Positions 49,835 through 59,440 are shown, counted from the first letter of the stretch. The stretch: DNA of 64,000 nucleotides from Streptomyces sp. CB02959 (GCF_002803155.1 NZ_NNBP01000003.1:428667-492666), one strand, 5' to 3'. The notes: generated from the letters alone by a model not told the origin. Numbers and translations are program-made.

Positions 49835-52800
49835 GGCTGCGGCCCTTCCGTTCCCTCGTCGGAGGCGTCGTTCGGGGTGTCGGCCGATGCGGTGTCGGTC
49901 GGTGCGGTGTCCGCCGGAGGGTCGACCGGGGCGTCCGGCGGTGTGTCGGCCGACGGGGCTGCCGGTGTGTCGGCCGGCAGGTCGGTCGGGGCGGGGCCGG
50001 TCGTCGGTTCGATCAGGGCGGGCTCGGCCGTCGGGGAGCCGGCCGGCGCCTTGGCCGTCGGGTCCAGCAGTGCGCAGACGACCGACAGCAGGCGGTCCAC
50101 GTCGACCGGTTTGGGGATGTAGTCGTCGGCGCCGCTCTCGATGGCCTTCTCCCGGTCGCCGGGCATGGCCTTGGCGGTCAGGGCGACGATCGGGAGGTCG
50201 GCGAAGCGGGGGGTGCGGCGGATGGCCCGGATCATCTCGTAGCCGTCCATCTCCGGCATCATGATGTCCATCAGGACCAGGGAGACGTCGGGGGTCTGGT
50301 CCAGGACCTCCAGGCCCTCGCGGCCGTTCTCGGCGTATTTGACGTTGATGCCCACCCGGCCGAGGACGTGGGTGAGCGCGAAGACGTTGCGGATGTCGTC
50401 GTCGACGATGAGGATCCGGCGCTTGGCGAGGACCCGTCCGGGGCGGCCGCTGAGCCAGTCCTTGAGGCGGGTGGCCTCGGGCCAGGTCACGTCGCCGCTG
50501 TCACCGGGGCGGATCACCGCGCGGGCGGCGAGGCCCTCCTGACCGGGGAAGATGTCGCCCGGGGGCGGGGCGGCGGTGACCGGTGGGGCGGTGAGCTGTT
50601 CGGCCAGGACCGGGCGGGCGGGGCGGGCGGGCCGGGCCGGGAGCGCGGTGGGCGCGGGGGCCGTCGGGCCGAGGGCCGCGGCGGCGGGTCCCTCGGTGTC
50701 CGCGGGGACGAGGGCGGCGGCCGGGCCGCCGGCGCCCGATGCCGTGCTGGTGGCCGGTGCGGTGGACGGCCCGGTGTAGCGGGCGGGGACGTAGAGGGTG
50801 AAGGTGGAGCCGACGTCGACCTGGCTCTCGGCCTTGATGCGGCCGCCGAGCAGCGCGGCCATGTCGCGGCTGATGGAGAGGCCGAGGCCGGTGCCGCCGT
50901 ATTTGCGGTTGGTGGTGCCGTCGGACTGCTGGAAAGCCTCGAAGATTCCGTCGAGTTTCTCCGGCGGAATACCGATGCCGGTGTCCTTGACGGACAGGGC
51001 GATGACGGCGTCCGCGGTACGCAGGGAAACCTCCTCGAATTGGCTGCACTGGTGGCCGGGGACCCGTTCCACGATGAGTTCCACGCCGCCGGTGGAGGTG
51101 AATTTCACCGCGTTGGACAGGAGGTTGCGGAGGATCTGCTGGAGGCGCTGTTCGTCGGAGAAGAGTTCCGCGGGGACGTCGTCGCCGACCCGGACGTCGA
51201 AGCTCAGGCCGCGGTCGACGGTGAGCGGGCGGAAGGTGGCCCGTACGTAGTCGAGGAGTTTCTTCAGCGGCAGGGCCTTGGGGTGGACGTCCATCCGGCC
51301 GGCCTCGATCTTCGACAGGTCCAGGATGTCGTTGATGAGTTGCAGCAGGTCGGATCCGGCGCGGTGGATGGTGACCGCGAATTCCACCTCCTGCGGGCTG
51401 AGATGGCCTTCGGGGTTGTCGGCGAGCAGGCGGGAGAGGACCAGCAGCGAGTTGAGCGGGGTGCGCAGCTCGTGCGACATGTTCGCCAGGAATTCGGATT
51501 TGTACTGGGAGGAGGTGGCGAGCAGGGCGGCCTTCTCCTCCAGCTCGGCGTTGGTGAGTTGCAGCTCGTCGGAGCGCTGGCGGAGTTCGGCGGTCAGCCG
51601 CTGGGATTCCGAGAGCAGGGATTCCGTACGGGAGTTGGCGATGATGGTGTTGATGGAGACGCCGATGGTGTTCACGAACTGGTCGATGAAGGCGAGGTGG
51701 ACATCGCTGAAGCGGCTGAAGGAGGCCAGTTCGATCACGCCGAGGACATGGTCCTCGAAGAGGATCGGCAGGATGACGACGCTGGCGGGGGCGGCTGCGC
51801 CGAGTCCGGAGCTGATGGTGAGGTAGTCGGTGGGGACGGCCTCGACGAGGATGCGTTTCTTCTCCGTCGCGGCCTGGGTGATCAGGCCCCAGCCGGGGCT
51901 GCCCATCCGCAGTCGGGGCAGGCCGCTGCGGCCCTCGGTGCGGCCGGTGCCGTAGCCGGCGATCAGTTCCAGGCCCTCGCCGGGCGCGGCGCCCGCCTCG
52001 GCCAGGAAGAACGCGCCGAACTGGGCGTTCACCAGCGGGGTCAGCTCGCGCAGGATCAGGTCGGCGACCTCGACCAGGTCGCGGTGGCCCTGCATCAGGC
52101 CGGCGATGCGGGTCAGGTTGGACTCCAGCCAGTCCTTGGCGCGGGTGGTCTCGCGGAGGTTGGCGACCATGAGGTTGATGTTGTTCTTCAGGGCGGCGAC
52201 CTCGCCCTGGGCGTCGACGGTGATCGAGGGGGACATGTCGCCCTGGGTGACCGCGCTGGTCACCGCGGCGATCGCGCGCACCTGCGTGGTGAGGTTGAGG
52301 GCGAGCTCGTTGACGCTGGTGGTGAGCTGCTTCCAGGTGCCGTAGACGCCCTCGACCCGGGCCTGGCCGCCGAGTTGGCCCTCGCTGCCGACCTCGCGGG
52401 CCACCCGGGTCACCTCGGAGGCGAACGAGGAGAGGGTGTCGACCATCGTGTTGATCGTCGTCTTGAGTTCCAGGATCTCGCCGCGGGCGTCGACGTCGAT
52501 CTTCTTGGAGAGGTCGCCGCGCGCCACCGACGTCGCCACCTCGGCGATGTTGCGGACCTGGGAGGTGAGGTTGTCCGCCATGGAGTTGACGTTGTCGGTG
52601 AGGTTCTTCCAGACGCCGGAGACGCCGTGCACCTGGGCGCGGCCGCCGAGCCGGCCCTCGGTGCCGACCTCGCGGGCGACCCGGGTGACCTCGTCGGCGA
52701 ACGCCCGGAGCTGCTTGACCATGGTGTTCACGGTGTCCTTGAGTTCCAGGATCTCGCCGCGGGCGTCCACGTCGATCTTCTTGGTGAGGTCGCCGTTGGC

Positions 52801-54327
52801 GACGGCGGTGGTCACCTGGGCGATGTTGCGGACCTGCGAGGTGAGGTTCAGGGCCATGAAGTTGACGTTGTCGGTGAGCTCCTTCCAGACCCCGGAGACG
52901 CCGCGGACCTGCGCCTGACCGCCGAGGTTGCCCTCGGTGCCGACCTCGCGGGCGACCCGGGTGACCTCGTCGGCGAAGGCGGAGAGCTGGTCGACCATGG
53001 TGTTGATGGTCGACTTGAGCTCCAGGATCTCGCCCTTCGCCTCGACGGTGATCTTCTTGCCGAGGTCGCCCTCGGCGACGGCGGTGGCGACCAGGGCGAT
53101 GTTGCGGACCTGCGTGGTGAGGTTGTCCGCCATGAAGTTGACGCTCTCGGTGAGGTCCTTCCAGACGCCGGAGACGCCGCGGACCTGGGCGCGGCCGCCG
53201 AGCTGGCCTTCGGTGCCGACCTCGCGGGCGACCCGGGTGACCTCGTCGGCGAAGGCGGAGAGCTGGTCGACCATGGTGTTGATGGTCGACTTGAGTTCCA
53301 GGATCTCGCCGCGGGCGTCCACGGTGATCTTCTGGCTGAGGTCGCCGTTGGCGACGGCGGTGGTCACCTGGGCGATGTTGCGGACCTGCCAGGTCAGGTT
53401 GGACGCCATGAGGTTGACGTTGTCGGTGAGGTCCTTCCAGACGCCGGAGACGCCGCGGACCTGGGCGCGGCCGCCGAGCTGGCCTTCGGTGCCGACCTCG
53501 CGGGCGACCCGGGTGACCTCGTCGGCGAACGCCCGCAGCTGGTCGACCATGGTGTTGACGGTGAGCTTGAGCTCCAGCAGCTCGCCGGTGGCCTCGACCG
53601 TCACCTGCTGGGTGAGGTCGCCGCCGGCCACCGCCGTGGTCACCACCGCGATGTCCCGGACCTGCGCGGTCAGCCGGGACGCCATGGTGTTGACCGCCTC
53701 GGTCACGTTCAGCCAGTCGCCGGAGAGGCCCTGCACCTTGGCCCGGCCGCCGAGCCGGCCTTCGGTGCCGACCTCGCGGGCGACCCGGGTGACCTCGCCG
53801 GTGAACAGCGAGAGCTGGTCGACGACGCGGTTGACGCAGCTGGCCAGGCGGCGCAGGTCGCCGCGGAGCTGGCGGCTGCCGTCGTGCAGGTCGACATGGC
53901 GGGTCAGGTCGCCGTCGGCGACCGAGTCCAGCACCCGGGTGGCCTTGGCGACGGGGGTGACCACCGCCTCCAGGACCGCGTTGGCGGCCTCGACGTTGGT
54001 GGACCAGCCGCCCTGGCCGGGGCTGGCGCTGATCCGTTCGTCCAGCCGGCCCTGGCGGATGACCTCGCGGCGCAGCCGCTGGAGTTCGGTGGCCAGGTGG
54101 GCGTTGCGGGCGACGATCTGCGCGAAGACGTCGGTCATGTCGGCCAGCACGCCGTCGGCCGGCGGGTCGCCCGGACCGGGCTCGGCGCGGGCGGTGAAGT
54201 CGCCGTCCCGTAGGGCGTTCATGGCGGCCAGGAGGGGGCGCAGCTCGCTGGTGCGCACCCACTGGCCGTCGGGGCGGGGGTCCGGGGGCGACGCCGCGGA
54301 CTCTGGCCGGGTCGGGTCGGGCACCAT
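49831..54327 (-). CDS. Soluble hybrid histidine kinase with HAMP-repeat array
   Basis: A 1498-residue protein without membrane segments. An array of HAMP-like units of 92 residues covers about residues 120-740: six full units, each with [19 protein letters not shown] text, plus a shorter seventh. A GAF domain (about 742-900) and a coiled coil follow. The HisKA phospho-His is H952 in [14 protein letters not shown]; the ATPase has [20 protein letters not shown] and [12 protein letters not shown]-terminal receiver is at about 1300-1420 ([38 protein letters not shown]), then a Pro/Ala/Asp tail. The plan resembles fungal group III kinases (Nik1), which sense osmotic stress. ATG 54327 follows GGGGGATGG. 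Confidence 0.92.
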   Translation of the reverse strand: MVPDPTRPESAASPPDPRPDGQWVRTSELRPLLAAMNALRDGDFTARAEPGPGDPPADGVLADMTDVFAQIVARNAHLATELQRLRREVIRQGRLDERISASPGQGGWSTNVEAANAVLEAVVTPVAKATRVLDSVADGDLTRHVDLHDGSRQLRGDLRRLASCVNRVVDQLSLFTGEVTRVAREVGTEGRLGGRAKVQGLSGDWLNVTEAVNTMASRLTAQVRDIAVVTTAVAGGDLTQQVTVEATGELLELKLTVNTMVDQLRAFADEVTRVAREVGTEGQLGGRAQVRGVSGVWKDLTDNVNLMASNLTWQVRNIAQVTTAVANGDLSQKITVDARGEILELKSTINTMVDQLSAFADEVTRVAREVGTEGQLGGRAQVRGVSGVWKDLTESVNFMADNLTTQVRNIALVATAVAEGDLGKKITVEAKGEILELKSTINTMVDQLSAFADEVTRVAREVGTEGNLGGQAQVRGVSGVWKELTDNVNFMALNLTSQVRNIAQVTTAVANGDLTKKIDVDARGEILELKDTVNTMVKQLRAFADEVTRVAREVGTEGRLGGRAQVHGVSGVWKNLTDNVNSMADNLTSQVRNIAEVATSVARGDLSKKIDVDARGEILELKTTINTMVDTLSSFASEVTRVAREVGSEGQLGGQARVEGVYGTWKQLTTSVNELALNLTTQVRAIAAVTSAVTQGDMSPSITVDAQGEVAALKNNINLMVANLRETTRAKDWLESNLTRIAGLMQGHRDLVEVADLILRELTPLVNAQFGAFFLAEAGAAPGEGLELIAGYGTGRTEGRSGLPRLRMGSPGWGLITQAATEKKRILVEAVPTDYLTISSGLGAAAPASVVILPILFEDHVLGVIELASFSRFSDVHLAFIDQFVNTIGVSINTIIANSRTESLLSESQRLTAELRQRSDELQLTNAELEEKAALLATSSQYKSEFLANMSHELRTPLNSLLVLSRLLADNPEGHLSPQEVEFAVTIHRAGSDLLQLINDILDLSKIEAGRMDVHPKALPLKKLLDYVRATFRPLTVDRGLSFDVRVGDDVPAELFSDEQRLQQILRNLLSNAVKFTSTGGVELIVERVPGHQCSQFEEVSLRTADAVIALSVKDTGIGIPPEKLDGIFEAFQQSDGTTNRKYGGTGLGLSISRDMAALLGGRIKAESQVDVGSTFTLYVPARYTGPSTAPATSTASGAGGPAAALVPADTEGPAAAALGPTAPAPTALPARPARPARPVLAEQLTAPPVTAAPPPGDIFPGQEGLAARAVIRPGDSGDVTWPEATRLKDWLSGRPGRVLAKRRILIVDDDIRNVFALTHVLGRVGINVKYAENGREGLEVLDQTPDVSLVLMDIMMPEMDGYEMIRAIRRTPRFADLPIVALTAKAMPGDREKAIESGADDYIPKPVDVDRLLSVVCALLDPTAKAPAGSPTAEPALIEPTTGPAPTDLPADTPAAPSADTPPDAPVDPPADTAPTDTASADTPNDASDEGTEGPQP
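52282..53970 (-). repeat. 276-bp tandem repeats encoding the HAMP array
   Basis: Near-identical text recurs with a 276-base period; the segment encoding T-R-V-A-R-E-V-G occurs six times, near 52390, 52667, 52943, 53219, 53495 and 53771. Units three to five are the most alike at DNA level. The array lies entirely in the kinase coding sequence. Confidence 0.85.
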
Positions 54328-54487
54328 GGCACACCATCCCCCCAGTGATCGAAACCGAACATGAACCGAACGGGGGCCGGGTCGGCCGGCTGGGGCAGAG
54401 GCCGTCCGGCGCGTCCCGGGGCGGTCCGGAGCCGTTCCGGAGCTGTCCCGGTGGGGTCCCGAGGCGGTCCGGAACTGATCGAAGTGG

Positions 54488-54535
54488 GCAGATATGTCAT
54501 AGTATAAAGCGCCCGTAATGAGTTGCTTTTCCAGA
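54488..54535. promoter_or_regulatory. AT-rich bidirectional promoter region of the signalling hub
   Basis: Between the divergent kinase (start 54327) and phosphatase (start 54552) genes a short AT-rich patch (ATATGTCATAGTATAAAG and TTGCTTTTCCAGATTCATC) stands out in otherwise GC-rich DNA. Promoter elements for one or both genes are likely here, but individual hexamers cannot be assigned with confidence. Confidence 0.4.
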
Positions 54536-54551
54536 TTCATCAGGGGGCGCA

Positions 54552-56426
54552 GTGACCTCGCTGTCCCCGCGGACGACGGCCCCGCAGCGGACCGAAACGG
54601 TGTCCCGCACCGGGCTCCCGGCGAACCAGCTGGCCGCCGCCGGGGCCCGCAGGTTCGTGCGCACCCTGCTGACCGAACGGGCGGCCGCCCCGGACGCCGC
54701 CCCCGGCGCGGCGGCGATCAGCCAGGAGCTCATCGACCAGGCCGTCCTCCTGGTCAGCGAACTGGTCACCAACGCCGTGATGTACGCGGGAACCGACATC
54801 GACGTCACCTGCCGGCTGGAGTACGGGCGCAAGCCGGCGCAGGGACGCGGTCACGGCCCGGCGGCCCGCGGCGCCGGGCGGCCGGGCCCGGCCACCGTCG
54901 CCGTCGTCCTGGAGGTCTCCGACCGCCATCCCTCGCGCGTGGTGCGCGGCGGGGTGGACGCCCGCAGCGGCGAGCCCGGCTACGGCCTCCAGCTGGTCAG
55001 CGCGCTCGCCGAGTCCTGGGGGGTGACCTACCGCAAGGCCACCAAGACGGTCTGGTTCCGCCTGGAGGCCACCGAGGGCGAGAAGGAGGCCGCGCCGGCC
55101 GGTCCGGCCCGGCATCCGCACGGCGCCGCGACCCCGGTCCGGGTGCCGCAGGGGCACGGCGACGCCGCCGAGTGGGTCGACCGCGGCGGCCCCTCGTTCC
55201 TCGCCGAGACCAGTGAGCTGCTGGCCGGCCAGCTCGACCAGGACATGGTCACCGCGCTCGCCGCCCAGCTGCTGGTGCCCCGCCTCGCCGACTGGTGCGC
55301 GATCTGGCTGAGCGTCGAGGGCGGCGGGATGGCGCTCTCCCGGGTCTGGCACGTCGACGAACGGCGGATCGGGCCGCTCCGCAGCGACCTGGAGCGCGAC
55401 CCGCCCACCGACATCGCCGGCACCGGCGGCACCCCCTGGCCCTGGCCGGAACGCGCCGGTGCGTCCCCGTCGGGCGGCTCGGCACTGGCCTTCCCCCTCG
55501 TGGCCCGCGGCGAACTCCAGGGCGTCCTGCTGCTGGGCCGGGCGGGCAAGCTGACGATGACCGACACCGTCGTCCGCATGGTGGAAGACGTCGCCCGCCG
55601 GGTCGCCCAGGCCGTCCACACCGCCCGCCAGTACACCCGGCAGACCACCATCAGCCTGGCCCTCCAGCGCCGCCAGCTGCCTGCCTCGCTGGCCAGCATC
55701 CCCGGCGTGGCCACCGCGATCGTCTACGAGCCGCACGGCGAGGGCCAGACCGTCGGCGGCGACTTCTACGACGTCTTCCCCATGGGCGAGCGCCGCTGGT
55801 GCTTCCTCCTGGGGGACGTGCAGGGCAAGGACCCCGAGGCGATGTCGGTGACCGGGCTGGCCCGCCACCTGGTGCGGCTGCTGGCCCGCGAGGGCCACGG
55901 CGTCGAATCGGTCCTCGCCCGGCTGAATCTGGCCATGGCCGAGGAGAGCGCGGAGGCGGTGGAACTCGGCGGCGAACAGGCCACCTCCCGCTTCCTGAGC
56001 CTGCTCTACGGGGAACTGGCCGTCGATCCCACCGCCCCCGGGGCCCGGTGCACCGTCGCCAGCGCCGGGCACCCGCCGCCGCTCCACATGTTCACCGACG
56101 GCATCGTGGAGCCGGCCTCCGACCCGCAGATGCTGCTGGGCATCGACGAGGGCACCGAGTACCACGCCAGCACCTTCCTCCTCGCGCCCGGCGAGACGCT
56201 GCTCTGCGTCACCGACGGAGTCACCGAACGCCGGTGCGGAAACTGGCAGTTGGACGACAACGACGGGCTGGTCGAGGTGCTGCGGGACGGCCTCGGCCTG
56301 GGCGCCAAGGCCCTGGCGGAGCACGTCCGCCGAGCCGCCCACGACTTCGGCACCGGCCCGGTGGAGGACGACCTCTCGGTCCTCGTCCTCCAGGCGGTGC
56401 CACCTAAGCCGGACCTGATGCGGTGA
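54552..56426 (+). CDS. ATPase-GAF-SpoIIE phosphatase
   Basis: A 624-residue three-domain regulator. Residues 20-175 are an RsbW-like ATPase (LVSELVTNAVMYA, GYGLQLVSALAESWGV; the G1 region EVSDRHPS is weak). A GAF domain spans about 215-355. The SpoIIE/PPM domain (375-620) has GGDFYDVFP, LLGDVQGKDPEAMSVTG, CVTDGVTERR and EDDLSVLVL, so the metal-binding Asp residues are intact, in contrast to the phosphatase at 26.9 kb. It may both phosphorylate and dephosphorylate an anti-anti-sigma factor. GTG 54552 is divergent from the hybrid kinase gene. Confidence 0.9.
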   Translation: MTSLSPRTTAPQRTETVSRTGLPANQLAAAGARRFVRTLLTERAAAPDAAPGAAAISQELIDQAVLLVSELVTNAVMYAGTDIDVTCRLEYGRKPAQGRGHGPAARGAGRPGPATVAVVLEVSDRHPSRVVRGGVDARSGEPGYGLQLVSALAESWGVTYRKATKTVWFRLEATEGEKEAAPAGPARHPHGAATPVRVPQGHGDAAEWVDRGGPSFLAETSELLAGQLDQDMVTALAAQLLVPRLADWCAIWLSVEGGGMALSRVWHVDERRIGPLRSDLERDPPTDIAGTGGTPWPWPERAGASPSGGSALAFPLVARGELQGVLLLGRAGKLTMTDTVVRMVEDVARRVAQAVHTARQYTRQTTISLALQRRQLPASLASIPGVATAIVYEPHGEGQTVGGDFYDVFPMGERRWCFLLGDVQGKDPEAMSVTGLARHLVRLLAREGHGVESVLARLNLAMAEESAEAVELGGEQATSRFLSLLYGELAVDPTAPGARCTVASAGHPPPLHMFTDGIVEPASDPQMLLGIDEGTEYHASTFLLAPGETLLCVTDGVTERRCGNWQLDDNDGLVEVLRDGLGLGAKALAEHVRRAAHDFGTGPVEDDLSVLVLQAVPPKPDLMR

Positions 56427-56510
56427 CGTCCCTAAGGTGTGCCGACCTACGCCAAAAGGTCCCACCTGCGGAGACGGACGCTGCGGAGACGGGGGGCTGT
56501 GGTCGCCGAG

Positions 56511-56714
56511 TCAGACGATCAAGTGGTCGAACTCGCCGGCCTTGACGCCGAGGATGAACGCACGAAGTTTCTCCACGGACGTCGTGACAATCACGTTTGG
56601 ATCGTCACTTTCACGCATCGTGATTTCTCCGTCAACGGTGGCCAGCTCGATGCAGCTCTGGTTGTCGTCCGGCCCGGAGAAAGACGACTTCTGCCAGTTG
56701 ATTGCGTCGGTCAT
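56511..56714 (-). CDS. DUF397 protein of a degraded module
   Basis: A 67-residue DUF397 protein: INWQKSSFSGPDDNQSCIEL, DGEITMRESDDPNVIVTTSV, FILGVKAGEFDHLIV. It is clearly paralogous to the one at 57644. ATG 56714 has GGGAG upstream. The XRE gene that should precede it survives only as its two ends, so this small protein lacks its local partner unless it works with a paralogue. Confidence 0.85.
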   Translation of the reverse strand: MTDAINWQKSSFSGPDDNQSCIELATVDGEITMRESDDPNVIVTTSVEKLRAFILGVKAGEFDHLIV

Positions 56715-56815
56715 GCCGGTGAACTCCCATTTCTTGTGCGATGCGTTGGATGTGTTTGCCGTAGCTCGGCGCCCAATCGGTTCTGGCGGGTGATGGGGTA
56801 GCTCCTCGGCGGCAT
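56715..56815 (-). pseudogene. Internally deleted XRE regulator remnant
   Basis: From ATG 56815 the frame reads MPPRSYPITRQNRLGAELRQ, matching MPPRDNPTARQARLGAELRK of the intact regulator at 58704. It then shifts at once to text that, in another frame, reads HIQRIAQEM and matches the last residues (FIHHIAREL) of the same regulator. About 255 codons have been lost between. The remnant abuts the DUF397 gene exactly as the intact gene does. Confidence 0.75.
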
Positions 56816-56882
56816 GGGCGCCCCCCTGTTCTCTGCGTAGAAGTGTGCCGCCCCGCGGTGCCACGGGCTCACCCGAAGAGTC

Positions 56883-56942
56883 GAAGTGAGGCCATCTGCA
56901 AGTCGATTGAGCTCCCATGGGTGGGCCAGGCCGCGGACGGCG
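56883..56942 (+). repeat. Paralogous upstream segment shared with 58852-58910
   Basis: The stretch GAAGTGAGGCCATCTGCAAG and the following 40 bases closely match 58852-58910, which lies upstream of the frameshifted ATPase gene. This shows that the two modules arose by duplication. In this copy no ATPase gene follows. The remaining bases up to 57105 contain nothing I recognise. Confidence 0.65.
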
Positions 56943-57105
56943 CAGCAACTCGTCGGCGAGGGGGATGTTGCGGCTGGGCGGGGGTGACCATGGCGGCTCA
57001 CTCTCGGTGCGGTCCGCTGCGGGACGGGAATAGGGCCCCGGCCCCTGCCGAGGGAGGCCGGCCGGGGCCATGCCGACGGGGTCGACCGCGGCAAGGGGCG
57101 GGGGC

Positions 57106-57279
57106 TCAGAGGTGGCGTTCGCGGCTGTGGTGCCGAAGGGGCACGTTGCAGTCGGATACCGCGCTCAAGTCGCCGCGCCGGTAGGCATCGGCGCGCTCTT
57201 GGGCGAGTGCGCGGCATCGAGCGCAGTCGGGGTGTGGTTTGGGATCTGCCGGCCAGTTGGAGGGCGGCGTGTAGAGCAT
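57106..57279 (-). CDS. Small conserved cysteine-containing protein
   Basis: A 57-residue protein (MLYTPPSNWPADPKPHPDCA, RCRALAQERADAYRRGDLSA, CNVPLRHH). C-x-x-C and a later Cys/His pair could bind zinc. I recall similar small proteins beside the XRE/DUF397/ATPase modules of Streptomyces. AGGAG lies 7 bases before ATG 57279. Function is unknown. Confidence 0.6.
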   Translation of the reverse strand: MLYTPPSNWPADPKPHPDCARCRALAQERADAYRRGDLSAVSDCNVPLRHHSRERHL

Positions 57280-57524
57280 GGTCGGTCTCCTGGTGCGGCG
57301 GCCGGGTGGGCCCGGCAAGGTTGCTCCCTGTTGGGTCTGGTGGCTGCCCGCTGGCTTCCGTGGCCGTCCTGCTGTCGTAGCGCCATGGTTGCCCCAAGCC
57401 GGTCAGGGAAGGCGGGTAGGGGCAACTGTGAGCACTCTCCCAACTTGCTTATATCCAGGGAGAGTTACGCGCACCTTGAGTGCGATCCGCCGTGGGATCG
57501 CGCCGCGGTGGCAACACATGGTGA

Positions 57525-57571
57525 CCGTAGCGCTACGGCAGATGAGGTGGCAAGTATGCTCCGGGGCATAC
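57525..57571. promoter_or_regulatory. Two palindromes in the module intergenic region
   Basis: CCGTAGCGCTACGG (57525-57538) is a perfect 14-base palindrome. GTATGC-TCCGGG-GCATAC (57554-57571) is a perfect 6-bp inverted repeat whose centre TGCTCCGGGGCA resembles the palindrome at 58788-58799. The rest of the gap 57280-57643 (364 bases) has no gene; it is AT-richer near 57440-57470, which suggests promoters for the leftward small gene. Confidence 0.5.
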
Positions 57572-57592
57572 ATGTCGCGCGGTATACGCAAA

Positions 57593-57623
57593 ATGCCCCC
57601 CGTCCGGCCTGGACGGGGGGCAT
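57593..57623. terminator. Perfect 13-bp terminator hairpin after the DUF397 gene
   Basis: ATGCCCCCCGTCC (57593-57605) and its exact complement (57611-57623) enclose loop GGCCT, 20 bases past the stop codon of the leftward DUF397 gene. Adjacent A residues on the plus strand give a short U run in the leftward transcript. Confidence 0.8.
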
Positions 57624-57643
57624 GGTTGTGCCGGCGGCGGGGG

Positions 57644-57841
57644 TCAGCTGGCGAAGTGGTCGAACTCCCCGGCCTTCACGCCGGCGATGAACGCCTTGAG
57701 CTTCGCCGGCGTGGTCCGCACGACGACGTCGGGGTCGTCGCTTTCGCGCATCAGGATTTCACCGTCGACCACGGCTGTTTCGATGCACTGCTCGCCACCG
57801 CCGCCGGAGAAACTCGACTTTTGCCAAATTATTTCGCTCAT
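57644..57841 (-). CDS. DUF397 protein
   Basis: A 65-residue DUF397 protein (EIIWQKSSFSGGGGEQCIET, VDGEILMRESDDPDVVVRTT, FIAGVKAGEFDHFAS). I take ATG 57841 by comparison with the paralogue at 56714; a GTG at 57853 that overlaps the XRE stop is in frame and also possible. It belongs with the XRE gene just upstream and is followed by a strong terminator. Confidence 0.88.
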   Translation of the reverse strand: MSEIIWQKSSFSGGGGEQCIETAVVDGEILMRESDDPDVVVRTTPAKLKAFIAGVKAGEFDHFAS

Positions 57842-57849
57842 TCCCTGAC

Positions 57850-58704
57850 TCACAGTTCTCTTGCGATGTGGTGGATGAAACTCTGCGACTCTTCGGGGGA
57901 GAGTGCCGTTTGTTCGGCAAAAGCGAGGAGCGTTCGGTAGCGGTCGAGGTCAGCTGCCGCGTCCAGGAATCGACCACCGAACGGGGTGTCGATGTGGACG
58001 GTGTCGAGCTGCGGCGCGACACCGCTCGCGTACATCACCGTCTGCGTTACCTCCACAAAGTCCTCGCTGGTGAAGGGGATGACGCGCAGGGTCAGGCCAG
58101 GGCGTTCGGACGTTGACAAGAGGTATTCGAGTTGCGCTCGTGCCACCTTCCGCCCACCGACGCGCATGCGTAGCGCAGCCTCGTGAACGATCGCTTCGAA
58201 CTGTGGGGCGCTGTCACGTTCGAGGATCGCCCGTCGTTCCATCCGGTGCTCGACGCGGGCCTGTATTTCGTCTTCGGGGAGCTGCGGAATGACTCCGGCG
58301 AACAAGGCGTGCGCGTACTCCTCGGTCTGGAGGATTCCTGGAAACGTCACCGGCTGGAGGCAGCACAACCGTGTCGCATGGTGTTCCAATTCCGCGATGT
58401 CGAGGAACCCGGGCGCGAGGATTCCTCGGTATCTGTCCCACCAGTTCTGGCCCCGGCGCTCGCGCGCTATCGCGCACAGGGCATCGACGAACGCATCGTC
58501 GTCGCAGGCGTAGAAGGTAGCCAGTCGTCGGATGCGGTCTTCGCTGACGCCGACCCGGCCCGCTTCGATGTGCGAAATCTTGGCTTGGTCGGTCGAAACC
58601 CTCCCGGCCGCCTCGCGGGCAGTCTTCCCCGCGCGCTCGCGCAGCTTGCGCAACTCCGCGCCCAGTCTCGCTTGTCGGGCCGTTGGATTGTCCCTCGGCG
58701 GCAT
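57850..58704 (-). CDS. XRE-family regulator with DUF5753 domain
   Basis: An intact 284-residue WhiJ-type regulator. Helix-turn-helix at about residues 12-65 (LGAELRKLRERAGKTAREAA, VSTDQAKISHIEAGRVGVSE). The DUF5753 domain follows (TFPGILQTEEYAHALFAGVI, AIVHEAALRMRVGGRKVARA, LTLRVIPFTSEDFVEVTQTV). The stop overlaps or touches the DUF397 start. A 12-base palindrome at 58788 lies 84 bases upstream of the start and is a candidate operator. Confidence 0.9.
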   Translation of the reverse strand: MPPRDNPTARQARLGAELRKLRERAGKTAREAAGRVSTDQAKISHIEAGRVGVSEDRIRRLATFYACDDDAFVDALCAIARERRGQNWWDRYRGILAPGFLDIAELEHHATRLCCLQPVTFPGILQTEEYAHALFAGVIPQLPEDEIQARVEHRMERRAILERDSAPQFEAIVHEAALRMRVGGRKVARAQLEYLLSTSERPGLTLRVIPFTSEDFVEVTQTVMYASGVAPQLDTVHIDTPFGGRFLDAAADLDRYRTLLAFAEQTALSPEESQSFIHHIAREL

Positions 58705-58787
58705 GTCACCTTCCCCTGTTCGCGCTCAGTCTCCCGCGTAACGGTGCCACGGGTCCACCCGGTCTCGCGAACCTCAGGGAACAATCT

Positions 58788-58799
58788 TGCCCCGGGGCA
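58788..58799. promoter_or_regulatory. TGCCCCGGGGCA palindrome upstream of the XRE gene
   Basis: A perfect 12-base palindrome between the divergent XRE and ATPase genes. It differs by one base from the centre of the palindrome at 57554-57571, which suggests that one regulator may bind both. Confidence 0.45.
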
Positions 58800-58947
58800 T
58801 GTATGACCCCTATGGTCCTCGCAACGGCGCACCGCATGCCAGGAAGACCCGAAGTGCAGCCATCTGCAAGCCCATTGGGCTCCCGGGGGATGGACCAGGC
58901 CACGGACGGCAGCGGCGGCGCTCACGTTCTCGTGAGGAGACACGACC

Positions 58948-59440
58948 ATGAGCACGGTTGACGAAAAGCCCGTTCCCCAGCCGCACCACCCCATCCGAGA
59001 GTCGTACCGCTTCAGCGTGCCGAGCAGCTCCGCCGCCCCCAAGGTCGCGCGGGAGATGGTCGCGAAGCTGCTGGTTCTCACCGGACACGCCCCCGCATCC
59101 GAGACGGCGCGCCTGCTCGTCTCGGAGTTGGTCACCAACATCCACCTGCACACCCGCACCCGCACGATCCACCTCGACGTCTTACTCGGCCCAGCCCGAG
59201 TGAACGTCAGCGTGTGGGACGCCAGCCCCGAACTGCGCCCCGCGTTCCGCGGCGGCCGCGACGGCGACGAGTCGGGGGCTGTGCCTCGTCGACGCGTTGG
59301 CGTCCGGGTGGGGCGTCGTGTGGCCCACCGGCTCCGACGGCTGGAAGCGCGTGTGGTTCGCGCTGGACGAAGGCCGCGTGGTGGCCGGCACGACCGGCCG
59401 CGCCCGCGCTTCCGAGCGGCCCACGGAGGGAGCCGAATGA
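58948..59440 (+). pseudogene. Frameshifted anti-sigma-type ATPase
   Basis: ATG 58948 opens a GHKL ATPase (KVAREMVAKLLVLTGHAPAS, N box LVSELVTNIHLHT, then VSVWDASPELRPAF). At the G2 motif near 59271-59277 the frame breaks: after DGDES a run of five G appears one base short, and the expected sequence continues in another frame as LCLVDALASGWGVVWPTGSD, then GWKRVWFALDEGRVV, to TGA at 59438-59440. In the original frame translation continues as Arg-rich text to 59580. This is a one-base deletion in the strain or a sequencing error. Confidence 0.75.

Noticed and set aside
52282..53970. Regular 276-bp repeats that might suggest an array element
   Set aside because: They are in-frame HAMP units of the kinase, far longer than CRISPR repeats and without unique spacers.
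49819..54213. A 1464-codon open frame on the plus strand opposite the hybrid kinase
   Set aside because: It is the antisense of a repetitive GC-rich gene; the text is low complexity (repeated [16 protein letters not shown] strings) and has no start signal. The kinase reading has full domain content.
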